DNA of 64,000 bases from Blautia sp. OF03-15BH. GTDB lineage: Bacteria > Bacillota > Clostridia > Lachnospirales > Lachnospiraceae. The notes beneath the pieces were generated by a model that was given only the letters and a program-made list of their open reading frames with translations, searched no databases and was not told the origin of the DNA. Shown here piece by piece: positions 33,898 to 41,669 of this stretch (positions within the stretch are counted from its first letter, which is position 1; each line of letters begins with the position of its first letter). The DNA is taken from positions 6,415 to 70,414 of the forward strand of contig NZ_QSCM01000016.1 in NCBI RefSeq assembly GCF_003463065.1, read 5' to 3'. The translations under genes were made by a program, and so were the position numbers.

Positions 33898-35079
33898 ATG
33901 AAAAAGCGAGCTCTATTTATGGCCACTGCAGTCCTGTGTCTGGCAGGAAACATAGCAGCAGGACAGACAAAAGCAGAAACCGTAAGTCAGGAAAAACAGG
34001 CTTACGAGTATTCCAAAGAAGATGAAAATGGAAATACTGTAAATGAAACCATCACAGATGAGCAGATTGCTGCTTTGGGGAAATCGCTGGGCGTTCCAGA
34101 AGATATTACGATAACCAGGTGTAATGTCAGTGAACCCTGGTTCTGGGAAGGAGCCGGTCGTTGGCTTGTCAGCGTTGAACTCTACTCTGATGATATTTTC
34201 CTGGCTGGAGCTGCGATCGATCCGGATACTCTCGAACTGCAGCGTGAGATCGCTCCCTACGATGCCGGTCGGATTGAAAAGGAAAAGCAGGAAGCAGCAC
34301 TTTCCAAGATCAATTCCAGCGACATGGAGGTGGCCAATGGTCTGATCCAGATTCTGATCAGCGGTGATGGTTCTGCCTTTCTGAAACTTCTTCCGGAACT
34401 TCCGACAGAATACAGGGAAATTTTGGGGGATAAAATGATTGCTGTGTTCACCGGGCTTGTCCAGAATGTTGCGGATGAGGCTGTGCAGGAGTTTCAGGAG
34501 GAATTCAAAGACCGCCAGCTTTTTTATCAGGCTCTTTCCTCGGAAGATGTAGACAGCGAAACACTTGCAGAACTCCAGAAATCATACGCGGAGTTTGGTT
34601 ACTATGTGACGGCCGCACGGCTTGTCCACGAAGAACTCTCGGAGGACGGTACAACCAGTTATCTGGATATTCCTGTAGTCGAAATTGACGGTAAATGGTA
34701 TCTCGACCTCGAAAGCTGGGATGACGATGACAGTGACTACGACGAAGATGATGACGACGAAGATGATGACGACGACGACTTTGAAGAACTTGAAGAACTC
34801 CTGGAAGAGGGACTGGCGGCTCGACCCTTCTACGGAATCTGGTGTTACGCCTCCACAGATTCCGACGAAGCCGAAAATTATGCAGAATATCTTGAGTCTG
34901 TCTGCGAGGAGCCGGAAGTCCTCCTGAGCAGTGACTGGAGCAACCTGAACTCCGAGCCCTACTATGTCGTCACCGCCGGAAGATACGAAACAGAGGAAAA
35001 AGCAGAGGAAGCCCTGGATAAAGTGCAGAGTGTGTGCGATGGGGCGTATGTGAAGTATTCGGGGGAGTATTTGGGGTAA
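33898..35079 (+). CDS. Secreted Asp-rich protein with SPOR-like C-terminus
   Basis: This 393-residue protein starts at 33898 (AAAGGAG). It has a signal peptide (about residues 1-27), a mixed N-terminal region, a central helical part, an Asp/Glu stretch at about 276-308 (DDDDSDYDEDDDDEDDDDDD then EE repeats) and a C-terminal SPOR-like domain (YYVVTAGRYETEEKAEEALDKV, about 361-382). The acidic block could bind calcium, matching the EF-hand-like loop of the upstream caspase-like protein; SPOR domains bind glycan strands of peptidoglycan. No family was recognised for the N-terminal part. Confidence 0.75.
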   Translation: MKKRALFMATAVLCLAGNIAAGQTKAETVSQEKQAYEYSKEDENGNTVNETITDEQIAALGKSLGVPEDITITRCNVSEPWFWEGAGRWLVSVELYSDDIFLAGAAIDPDTLELQREIAPYDAGRIEKEKQEAALSKINSSDMEVANGLIQILISGDGSAFLKLLPELPTEYREILGDKMIAVFTGLVQNVADEAVQEFQEEFKDRQLFYQALSSEDVDSETLAELQKSYAEFGYYVTAARLVHEELSEDGTTSYLDIPVVEIDGKWYLDLESWDDDDSDYDEDDDDEDDDDDDFEELEELLEEGLAARPFYGIWCYASTDSDEAENYAEYLESVCEEPEVLLSSDWSNLNSEPYYVVTAGRYETEEKAEEALDKVQSVCDGAYVKYSGEYLG

Positions 35080-35089
35080 AAAATAGAAA

Positions 35090-35118
35090 TTGGCAGGAAA
35101 TGAAAAGTATGCTATATT
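35090..35118 (+). promoter_or_regulatory. Promoter of the predicted Cas-regulating RNA
   Basis: TTGGCA (35090-35095), a 17-base spacer and TATATT (35113-35118) place the transcript start near 35125, about 20 bases before the CRISPR-repeat-like hairpin. Confidence 0.65.
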
Positions 35119-35144
35119 ACTTATGTGTAACCAATAGAGTTTGA

Positions 35145-35177
35145 GTCGTATTAGATTGGGAATACGTGAGTAGAAAT
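35145..35177 (+). repeat. Diverged solitary CRISPR repeat
   Basis: It starts GTC and ends GTGAGTAGAAAT, as in the array repeats 8 kb downstream, with a different but still base-paired stem (GTATT/AATAC). Retention of the handle and of pairing, with loss of primary stem sequence, is what is expected of a functional repeat that has escaped recombination with the array. Confidence 0.7.
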
Positions 35178-35208
35178 AATTTTGTTGGCTGTTAAGGTTA
35201 CAAGAGAA

Positions 35209-35250
35209 AGAGCTATATGCAGAGCTAAGTTTTTGCATATAGCTCTTTTT
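35209..35250 (+). terminator. Intrinsic terminator of the CreR-type RNA
   Basis: A perfect 13-bp stem (AGAGCTATATGCA with its complement at 35234-35246) is followed by TTTTATAT. Confidence 0.85.
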
Positions 35251-35264
35251 ATATAATGCTTTTA

Positions 35265-35281
35265 TAACAGCCAACTAAATT
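35265..35281 (-). promoter_or_regulatory. Predicted target site of the CreR-type guide, upstream of cas3
   Basis: The minus strand reads AATTTAGTTGGCTGTTA; the guide segment at 35178-35194 reads AATTTTGTTGGCTGTTA. Sixteen of 17 positions match and the mismatch is at position 6, which is flipped out and unpaired in type I effector complexes. The triplet on the PAM side is CTT (35284-35282); a TTC, the usual I-C PAM, lies 2 bases further out. The site ends 11 bases before the cas3 -35 box. Confidence 0.6.
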
Positions 35282-35292
35282 AAGAAAATACA

Positions 35293-35321
35293 TTGACGCG
35301 ATACAAAAAAGGTGATACAGT
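35293..35321 (+). promoter_or_regulatory. Predicted cas operon promoter
   Basis: TTGACG (35293-35298), a 17-base spacer and TACAGT (35316-35321), giving a very short leader before the cas3 start codon. Cascade bound at 35265-35284 would sit against this -35. Confidence 0.55.
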
Positions 35322-35336
35322 GAGATCAAGGAAGGA

Positions 35337-37544
35337 GTGAGAAAAATAGAAGAAAAAGAAAAATATATTGCACATAAAAACAAAGAAAAAGGAAAAATTC
35401 AGACAATAAAAGAACACAGCGAAAATACTGCCAGGTTATGTATGGAAATGTCGATACCAGAACTTAAAGAAATCAATCGAATAATTGGATTGTTACATGA
35501 TATTGGAAAATATCAAAACTCTTTTCAGAGAAGAATGAAGGATGAAAAAATTCGGGTTGAGCATTCCATATGTGGTGCACAGATTGCAAAGAAAATGTAT
35601 GAGAAACCATTCCTGGCGCTTGCGTATTTAATGGAATATTGCATTGCTGGCCACCATTCCGGGATTCCTGACGGAGGAGTTCAAAATGGCAGACCGGATT
35701 CACTGAATACAAGGCTTCAAAGAGAGATGGAGGATTACAGTGCTTACCAAGAGGAACTGGAAATTCCACAGATTGATCTGCAGAAAGTAATAAATTTTTT
35801 CGCGCAGGATATCAAAAATGATATAGATTTTTTGATTGATAAATTCGCTTTTCTGACAAGATATTGTTTTTCCTGTCTGGTAGATGCAGATTCCGAAGAC
35901 ACTGCAAGGTTTTGCGGAGATGGAACTTTACCAGAGGATCTGAAGACAAATTTTCAGAGCTGCCTTGAAAAAGTAAATCGAAAACTGCAATCTTTTCAAG
36001 CTGAGACTGAACTTCAGAAAGCCAGAGCACTTTTACAGAAGCAGGTATTTGATAAAACAGGTGAAAAAGCAGAGATTTATCTTATGAACATGCCGACAGG
36101 AAGCGGCAAAACATTATGTAGTGTGAAATTTGCTCTGGAAAAAGCAATTGCGGAAAAGAAAAAAAGAATTATTTATGTGATCCATTTTTTGAGCGTTGCA
36201 GATCAGACGGTTGGCATGTTTGAAAATCTCTTTGGGAAGGATGCACAGATTCTGCGTCATCAGTCTACCTTTTCCTATGACGATGCAGAAGATTTCAGTG
36301 AGGATTATCGTATTTCAGCAAAGCGTGCGACAGAGAACTGGAGTGCAGATTTTATCGTGACGACTATGGTTCAGTTCCTCGGCTCCTTGTATTCCAATCG
36401 GCGGGGAAAACTGCGAAAGGTTCACAATATGGCAGATGCAGTGCTCATTTTTGATGAAGCGCATTTGATGCCTGTAGAATATTTACAGCCCTGTCTCCAG
36501 GGAATCGCATTTCTCACAAGGTACTTGAACAGCAGTGCAGTATTTCTGACGGCAACAATGCCGGACTTTCCAAGTTTGATTCAGACCTATGCTTTGGAAA
36601 ACAGCAAGATAGTTAATCTGGTAACAGATACATCGGACTTTGAAAAGTTTAAGAAATGCAAGTTTAGCTATATTGGAAAGATGGAACAGGAAACTCTGTT
36701 AAGTAAAAGCAGAGAATATGCTTCCAGCCTGATTGTAGTCAACAAGAAGCGAACAGCAAGGGAGTTATACAGGCAATGTACGGGCAAAAAATATCATTTG
36801 TCTACTTATCTGGCGGCATATGACAGAAAACGGATTTTAGATGAAATTCGAAAGGAACTAAAGCAATTAGAGGTGGATTATCCTAATCTTGAAGGAGTTC
36901 CGGAAGATCGGCGTATTACCGTGATATCTACTTCGCTAATTGAAGCAGGAGTTGATCTTGACATGGCTGTTGTATTTCGACAGCTTACCGGCCTGGACAG
37001 TATTTTGCAGGCTGGCGGACGTTGTAACAGAGAAGGAAGAAGACAAGGAGCAATGACATTTGTTTTTGAACTGTCAGAGGATCAAAAAGAAGATGAGCGA
37101 ATGAATAAAACGAGAGGATTGCTTAAAAAATATGCAGATGTTTCTTCACAGGAATGTATACGGGAATATTATAACTGTATGTATAAGCTGAGAGAGACAG
37201 AAATTGAGAAGCATGCGATTCATAATGATTACAAAGATATTCGTCAGATCGGTTTTAAAAGTTATGCTGAAAAATTCCATTTAATTGAATCTAACACTCA
37301 ATCGGTTGTAGTTGGCTGCAATGAGGAAGCGAAACGTAGGATAGAAGATCTGCAGAAGACTCAGATAGGAAATCCTCGGAAATTCCAAAATTATGTCTGT
37401 TCTGTAACACAGGCGGAATTAGATGATCTGATAAGACAACATGCGGTAAAGGACTATGGGACAGGAATCTTCTGCCTGATAAGTGATGATTATTATGACG
37501 AAAATCTCGGAATTCTTTTTGAGGGAAAAGATTACATCATATGA
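35337..37544 (+). CDS. cas3: CRISPR-associated helicase/nuclease Cas3 (type I-C)
   Basis: This 735-residue protein degrades target DNA after recruitment by Cascade. The N-terminal HD nuclease has LLHDIGKYQ (His54, Asp55) and AGHHSGIPD (about 104-112). The superfamily 2 helicase has Walker A MPTGSGKT (about 252-259), IFDEAH (about 370), SLIEAGVDLDM and QAGGRCNREGRR. The start is GTG at 35337 with AAGGA 5 bases upstream. It is first of the cas operon and ends 16 bases before cas5c. The HD and helicase motifs are intact, so it should be active. Confidence 0.95.
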   Translation: MRKIEEKEKYIAHKNKEKGKIQTIKEHSENTARLCMEMSIPELKEINRIIGLLHDIGKYQNSFQRRMKDEKIRVEHSICGAQIAKKMYEKPFLALAYLMEYCIAGHHSGIPDGGVQNGRPDSLNTRLQREMEDYSAYQEELEIPQIDLQKVINFFAQDIKNDIDFLIDKFAFLTRYCFSCLVDADSEDTARFCGDGTLPEDLKTNFQSCLEKVNRKLQSFQAETELQKARALLQKQVFDKTGEKAEIYLMNMPTGSGKTLCSVKFALEKAIAEKKKRIIYVIHFLSVADQTVGMFENLFGKDAQILRHQSTFSYDDAEDFSEDYRISAKRATENWSADFIVTTMVQFLGSLYSNRRGKLRKVHNMADAVLIFDEAHLMPVEYLQPCLQGIAFLTRYLNSSAVFLTATMPDFPSLIQTYALENSKIVNLVTDTSDFEKFKKCKFSYIGKMEQETLLSKSREYASSLIVVNKKRTARELYRQCTGKKYHLSTYLAAYDRKRILDEIRKELKQLEVDYPNLEGVPEDRRITVISTSLIEAGVDLDMAVVFRQLTGLDSILQAGGRCNREGRRQGAMTFVFELSEDQKEDERMNKTRGLLKKYADVSSQECIREYYNCMYKLRETEIEKHAIHNDYKDIRQIGFKSYAEKFHLIESNTQSVVVGCNEEAKRRIEDLQKTQIGNPRKFQNYVCSVTQAELDDLIRQHAVKDYGTGIFCLISDDYYDENLGILFEGKDYII

Positions 37545-37560
37545 AAGAAGGTGAAGAGTG

Positions 37561-38289
37561 ATGGCATATGGATTTAAAATCATGGTGGAAGGAGATTATG
37601 CCTGTTTTACAAGACCGGAGCTGAAGGTGGAACGTGTCAGTTATGACGTTCCGCCTCCGGGCGCACTGGAAGGAATGCTGAAAAGCTGCTACTGGAAGCC
37701 GTCTATAAAGTATACGATTGATAAAATTATCGTGTTCAATAAGATTGATTTCATGAATGTCAGGAGAAACGAAGTAAAAGAGAAGGTATTGTTGAGTGCG
37801 GTAAAGAGTCAGATGAATGGAAAAGGAGGAGATCCCTGTATCTATACTTCTGAGAGCAGGAGTCAAAGAGCTTCTATGATTCTGAAAAATGTGAAATATG
37901 GGATCGAATTTCATTTTGAATTGACGGGTTTGAAAAACGAAAGGGAGGAAGATGCAGAGAAGAAACACTACAATATCATAAAAAGACGATTGGAAAAAGG
38001 ACAATGGTTCCGTGTTCCCTGTTTGGGTTGCAGTGAATTTCCCGTAAAAAAAATAGAACTTGTAGAAGATTTTAATGAGAATCTTATCAACAAAGACATT
38101 TTAGATATGAAAGATGTGGATCTTGGCTACATGAGCTATAAAGTGCAGTTTGCAGACGGAGGAAAGCCAATAAATGATGATTGGGAGAATCCAGAGTTTT
38201 CTGACCGGGCCAATACGCTTTACTATCGTCCACATATGATAAATGGAGTGATTGATGTGAGAAAATACAGGGAGGGCCTGCGATGCTGA
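37561..38289 (+). CDS. cas5c: Type I-C Cascade subunit and pre-crRNA endonuclease Cas5c
   Basis: This 242-residue RAMP-fold protein replaces Cas6 in type I-C: it cuts pre-crRNA in the repeat and stays on the 5' handle. Family segments: FKIMVEGDYACFTRPELKVERVSYDVPPPGALEGML at the N-terminus (shown here in positions 5-40) and LGCSEFPVKKIELVED. ATG at 37561 has a GAAGGTG site. It overlaps cas8c by 7 bases. It should also process the CreR-type transcript, because the handle is conserved. Confidence 0.95.
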   Translation: MAYGFKIMVEGDYACFTRPELKVERVSYDVPPPGALEGMLKSCYWKPSIKYTIDKIIVFNKIDFMNVRRNEVKEKVLLSAVKSQMNGKGGDPCIYTSESRSQRASMILKNVKYGIEFHFELTGLKNEREEDAEKKHYNIIKRRLEKGQWFRVPCLGCSEFPVKKIELVEDFNENLINKDILDMKDVDLGYMSYKVQFADGGKPINDDWENPEFSDRANTLYYRPHMINGVIDVRKYREGLRC

Positions 38290-40106
38290 TAAAAGCGTTA
38301 AGCGATTATTATGACATTCTGGCGTCAAAAGGGGAAATAACACCAGACGGTTTCTCAAAGGTAAAAATACATTATAAAGTAGCCTTAACTGAAGATGGAA
38401 AAATAGATGAAATTATCGACTTCAGAAAGAAGGACAGTATAAAAACAGGAAAAGATAAGATTAAAGAGGTAATTGCTCCTCAGGAGAAATTATTGCCTGC
38501 GAGAACAGAAAAAACCGGAATTGAAGCGAATATTGCAGAGCACAGGCCGCTTTACTTATTCGGTTTAAATCTGGATAAAGATCAGCTGACACCGGAAGAT
38601 AAAACGGGAAAAGCAAAAAAATCCCATGAAGCTTTTGTGAAAACAAATTTGGAATTTACAGAAGGAATGAGTTCGCCGCTCATTCAGGCATTTCGAAAAT
38701 TTCTTGAGAACTGGAAACCAGAGCAGGAAACACAGAATGCACAGTTATTAGCCCTGGGTAAGGAGTATGCGAAATCCGGATTTGTATTTTGTCTGACAGG
38801 AAGTCCAGAAAAATTGTTGCATGAAGAAGCGGAGTTTAAAGAAAAATGGCAGGAATACTGGGGCAAAAAGCAAGATGAAAATTCAGAGGGGCCGACAGCG
38901 CAATGTGCTGTCAGTGGAGAAACAGCTGCTATTGCAAGAATACATAGCAAAATCAAAGGCGTCTACGGTGGTCTGGCAACAGGAAGTGTACTCATAGGTT
39001 TCAATAATTCGTCAGAAAGCTCTTATGGGAACGAGCAGGCGTATAACAGTAATATTTCTGAAAGTGTGATGAAGAAATATACGGAAACTTTGAACTATCT
39101 TCTGAGCAGTGAGAAACATAAAATAATGCTGGATGATATGACGATTGTATTCTGGGCGATGAATACAAGTGAAAAGCAGGAAAATCTTGTTATGGCAATG
39201 CTCTTTGGAGCATCTGATAAAATAAATACAGAGCAGACAGATTTGATGCTGAGAGAACTCATGGAAGATTCAGCAACAGGAAGGATTACCGCAAAAAGAT
39301 TGGAAAATCTGGATTTGATTCAAGAAGATGTTGATTTTTATATGCTGGGATTAAAACCGAATACTTCCAGATTGGCTTTGAAGTTTATCTATAGAAAGAG
39401 ATATGCGGATGTTTTATGGAATATTGTAAGATTTCAGAATGATCTGCAAATGACAAAAGAACCACATGCGATTTCTCTGCAAAGAATAAAACATGAATTG
39501 ATATCACCTAAAGTTAAAAATGATAAAGTTAATCCTGCTTTGATGACAAAACTTCTGGAAGCTGCATTTTATGGACGAAAATATCCGATGACTTTGTTGG
39601 AAACAGTGCTGAGAAGGATCAGAACCGATGAAGGGAGTGAAAAAATCAATTCTGTCAGGATCGGGATTATTAAGGCAGTTATAAACAGAAACAGTGAGAA
39701 GGAGGAATTAAAAATGGTAGTGGATTTAGAAAATGAAAATTCTGCATATTTATGTGGACGTATGTTTGCTGTTTTGGAAAAATTGCAGAAGGATTCAGTA
39801 ACTTCTGGGAAGTTGAATCGGACAATCAGAGATGGATATTTTGCTATGGCATCTACCAGACCAGCAGCAGTTTTTCCTAAATTGTTGAGATTGGCGCAGC
39901 ATCATTTAAAGAAATTGGAAAAAGCAGAATATTCGCTTTACTATGAAAAAATGTTGGAGGAGATCCATAGTAAAATGAAAAATGAGTATCCGGAAAGCCT
40001 GCCATTAAAGGAACAGGGTAAATTTATGGTTGGATATTACCAGCAGATGCAGGATTTGTATGAGAAGAAAAATAAAGAAAATGAAAAAGGAAAAGGAGAA
40101 AATTGA
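38283..40106 (+). CDS. cas8c: Type I-C Cascade large subunit Cas8c (Csd1)
   Basis: This 607-residue large subunit recognises the PAM and helps open target DNA. It matches Csd1 family layout: ALSDYYDIL at the start, YLFGLNLDKDQ, CAVSGETAAIARIHSKIKGV, GLATGSVLIGFNN (about 230-242) and the KYPMTLLETVLRRIRTD region near residue 440. The C-terminal part, from about 490, may also be made separately as Cas11c by internal initiation, as reported for other I-C systems; there is an ATG at 39714 preceded by AAGGAGG, which supports this here. Confidence 0.93.
   Translation: MLIKALSDYYDILASKGEITPDGFSKVKIHYKVALTEDGKIDEIIDFRKKDSIKTGKDKIKEVIAPQEKLLPARTEKTGIEANIAEHRPLYLFGLNLDKDQLTPEDKTGKAKKSHEAFVKTNLEFTEGMSSPLIQAFRKFLENWKPEQETQNAQLLALGKEYAKSGFVFCLTGSPEKLLHEEAEFKEKWQEYWGKKQDENSEGPTAQCAVSGETAAIARIHSKIKGVYGGLATGSVLIGFNNSSESSYGNEQAYNSNISESVMKKYTETLNYLLSSEKHKIMLDDMTIVFWAMNTSEKQENLVMAMLFGASDKINTEQTDLMLRELMEDSATGRITAKRLENLDLIQEDVDFYMLGLKPNTSRLALKFIYRKRYADVLWNIVRFQNDLQMTKEPHAISLQRIKHELISPKVKNDKVNPALMTKLLEAAFYGRKYPMTLLETVLRRIRTDEGSEKINSVRIGIIKAVINRNSEKEELKMVVDLENENSAYLCGRMFAVLEKLQKDSVTSGKLNRTIRDGYFAMASTRPAAVFPKLLRLAQHHLKKLEKAEYSLYYEKMLEEIHSKMKNEYPESLPLKEQGKFMVGYYQQMQDLYEKKNKENEKGKGEN
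39714..40106 (+). CDS. Probable internal Cas11c (small subunit) from within cas8c
   Basis: In frame with cas8c, ATG at 39714 (MVVDLENENSAYLCGRMFAV) follows AAGGAGGAATTAAAA, an ideal ribosome-binding site placed inside a coding region. The product would be 130 helical residues. Type I-C systems are known to encode Cas11c this way; the visible internal site supports the same here. Confidence 0.7.
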   Translation: MVVDLENENSAYLCGRMFAVLEKLQKDSVTSGKLNRTIRDGYFAMASTRPAAVFPKLLRLAQHHLKKLEKAEYSLYYEKMLEEIHSKMKNEYPESLPLKEQGKFMVGYYQQMQDLYEKKNKENEKGKGEN

Positions 40107-40108
40107 TT

Positions 40109-40978
40109 ATGGCTATCAATAATAGATATGATTTTGTGATGCTATTTGATGTGGAAAATGGAAATCCAAACGGAGACCCGGACGCAGGCAATGCTCCCCG
40201 CGTGGATGCAGAATCAGGTTATGGATATGTTACCGATGTCTGCCTTAAAAGAAAAATTCGGAATTATGTAGAACTGGTAAAAGAAGGTGAGGAAGGATAT
40301 AATATCCTGATCAAACCAGATCGTTCTTTGAATGCAAAATTTACGGAAGCATATAAAGAACTGGGACTTACATCTACGAAAAAAGACAGTAGAGAAAAAA
40401 AGGCTGATGATATGGTAAAGGCCCGGGATTATATGTGCAAAAACTATTTTGATGTCAGAACTTTTGGTGCAGTTATGTCTACAGGTGATAATCCCTGTGG
40501 AATTGTAAGGGGACCTGTACAGATTAACTTTGCAAGAAGTATTTCACCGGTTGAACCTCAGGATATTGCGATTACCAGGCAGGCAAGGACAACAGACGAA
40601 AGAACGGAGACAGGCGATACAGAAATAGGAAGAAAAAGTTTTATCCCTTATGCATTATATCGTGCGGAGGGCTACATATCTGCAGCTTTGGCAAACAAAG
40701 TAACTGATTTGTCAGAAGAAGATGTAGAGCTTTTATGGACGGCGATTATGAATATGTTTGAGAATGATCACAGTGCAGCACGCGGAAAAATGTGTATGCG
40801 GAAACTGTTTGTGTTTAAGCATGATAACGTACTCGGGGTATGCCCTTCACATCTCCTGTTTGATAAGATTCAGGTGAAAGAATGCGAAGATGTGAATGTG
40901 ATCCGTTCCATAAAGGATTATGACATTACAGTTGATCGGGAAATGCCGGAAGGAGTGGAACTGATAGAAAAATTATGA
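40109..40978 (+). CDS. cas7c: Type I-C Cascade backbone Cas7c (Csd2)
   Basis: This 289-residue backbone protein coats the crRNA spacer and causes the 6-nt kinks of the guide. Signatures: RYDFVMLFDVENGNPNGDPD at the N-terminus, FDVRTFGAVMST and GPVQINFARSISPV. Start at ATG 40109 with AAAGGAGA upstream; the earlier TTG at 40103 is too close to the site. It overlaps cas4 by 4 bases (ATGA). Confidence 0.95.
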   Translation: MAINNRYDFVMLFDVENGNPNGDPDAGNAPRVDAESGYGYVTDVCLKRKIRNYVELVKEGEEGYNILIKPDRSLNAKFTEAYKELGLTSTKKDSREKKADDMVKARDYMCKNYFDVRTFGAVMSTGDNPCGIVRGPVQINFARSISPVEPQDIAITRQARTTDERTETGDTEIGRKSFIPYALYRAEGYISAALANKVTDLSEEDVELLWTAIMNMFENDHSAARGKMCMRKLFVFKHDNVLGVCPSHLLFDKIQVKECEDVNVIRSIKDYDITVDREMPEGVELIEKL

Positions 40979-41652
40979 TTTCTGAGGAGATTGCTATAAG
41001 ATCTATTCAGCATTATATGTATTGTCCTCATCGATGGGGACTGCTGGAAATTGACAAAGCCTGGGCAGAAAATTTTTTTGTGACAAAAGCAAATTTGCTG
41101 CATGAGCGGGTACATGATCCGGAGAAAAATTATACTGCAAGAGGGAAAAAAGTGTTTACAGCCGTCCCCGTTTACAATGACAGAGAAGAACACAATCTGT
41201 ACGGAGTAACAGACTGCCTGGAACTGACGGAAAGCAAAGAAGGTGTTTCTGTCGGGGATGATGGCCGAAGATATCAGATTTGCATTGTAGAATATAAGCC
41301 AACAAAACCAAAAAATGAGGAGATCAGGCCGGACGATCAAATGCAGATATTTGCACAGAAACTTTGCGTGGATTTTGTGTTTGGAGGTGACTGTGATGCA
41401 GTAATTTATTATGCTGACGTAAGGAAAAGATACAATGTACCTGTGAAGGAAAATTTTGAGGCATATGATAAAAAGCTGAAAGAACTCTTACATGAAATGA
41501 GAACTTACTTGGAAACAGGCCAGATTCCGGAAATACGAAAGGGACAAAAATGTAGCGGATGTTCTATGAAAGATCTTTGCATGCCGAAAACATCTCCATC
41601 ATGGAATGTCAAAAAAGAGCTGAAAAAGATTTTAGCGGATGAAGGCGAATGA
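40975..41652 (+). CDS. cas4: CRISPR adaptation nuclease Cas4
   Basis: This 225-residue RecB-fold nuclease trims prespacers and selects PAM ends. Iron-sulfur cysteines are visible: MYCPHRWGLLE near residue 16 and CSGCSMKDLC near the C-terminus. The EYKPTKPK segment is the nuclease motif. It overlaps cas7c and cas1 frames, as expected in a translationally coupled operon. Confidence 0.94.
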   Translation: MISEEIAIRSIQHYMYCPHRWGLLEIDKAWAENFFVTKANLLHERVHDPEKNYTARGKKVFTAVPVYNDREEHNLYGVTDCLELTESKEGVSVGDDGRRYQICIVEYKPTKPKNEEIRPDDQMQIFAQKLCVDFVFGGDCDAVIYYADVRKRYNVPVKENFEAYDKKLKELLHEMRTYLETGQIPEIRKGQKCSGCSMKDLCMPKTSPSWNVKKELKKILADEGE

Positions 41653-41669
41653 TCTTTTTGGGGGAGGAT

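Larger units (their letters stand above)
35125..35250 (+). ncRNA. Predicted CreR-type RNA: repeat-like hairpin, spacer-like segment, terminator
   Basis: This compact transcription unit contains, in order: a promoter; a 33-nt CRISPR-repeat-like element (35145-35177); a 31-nt segment the size of a spacer (35178-35208); and an intrinsic terminator (13-bp stem AGAGCTATATGCA, 35209-35221, with 35234-35246, then T residues). The repeat-like part shares GTC at its 5' end and the last 12 bases GTGAGTAGAAAT with the true repeats, and replaces the stem by GTATT/AATAC. Cas5c could therefore release a guide with an intact 11-nt handle. The spacer-like segment matches the cas3 upstream region (35265-35281). 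Known Cas-regulating RNAs (CreR) have this design; function here is inferred. Confidence 0.6.
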
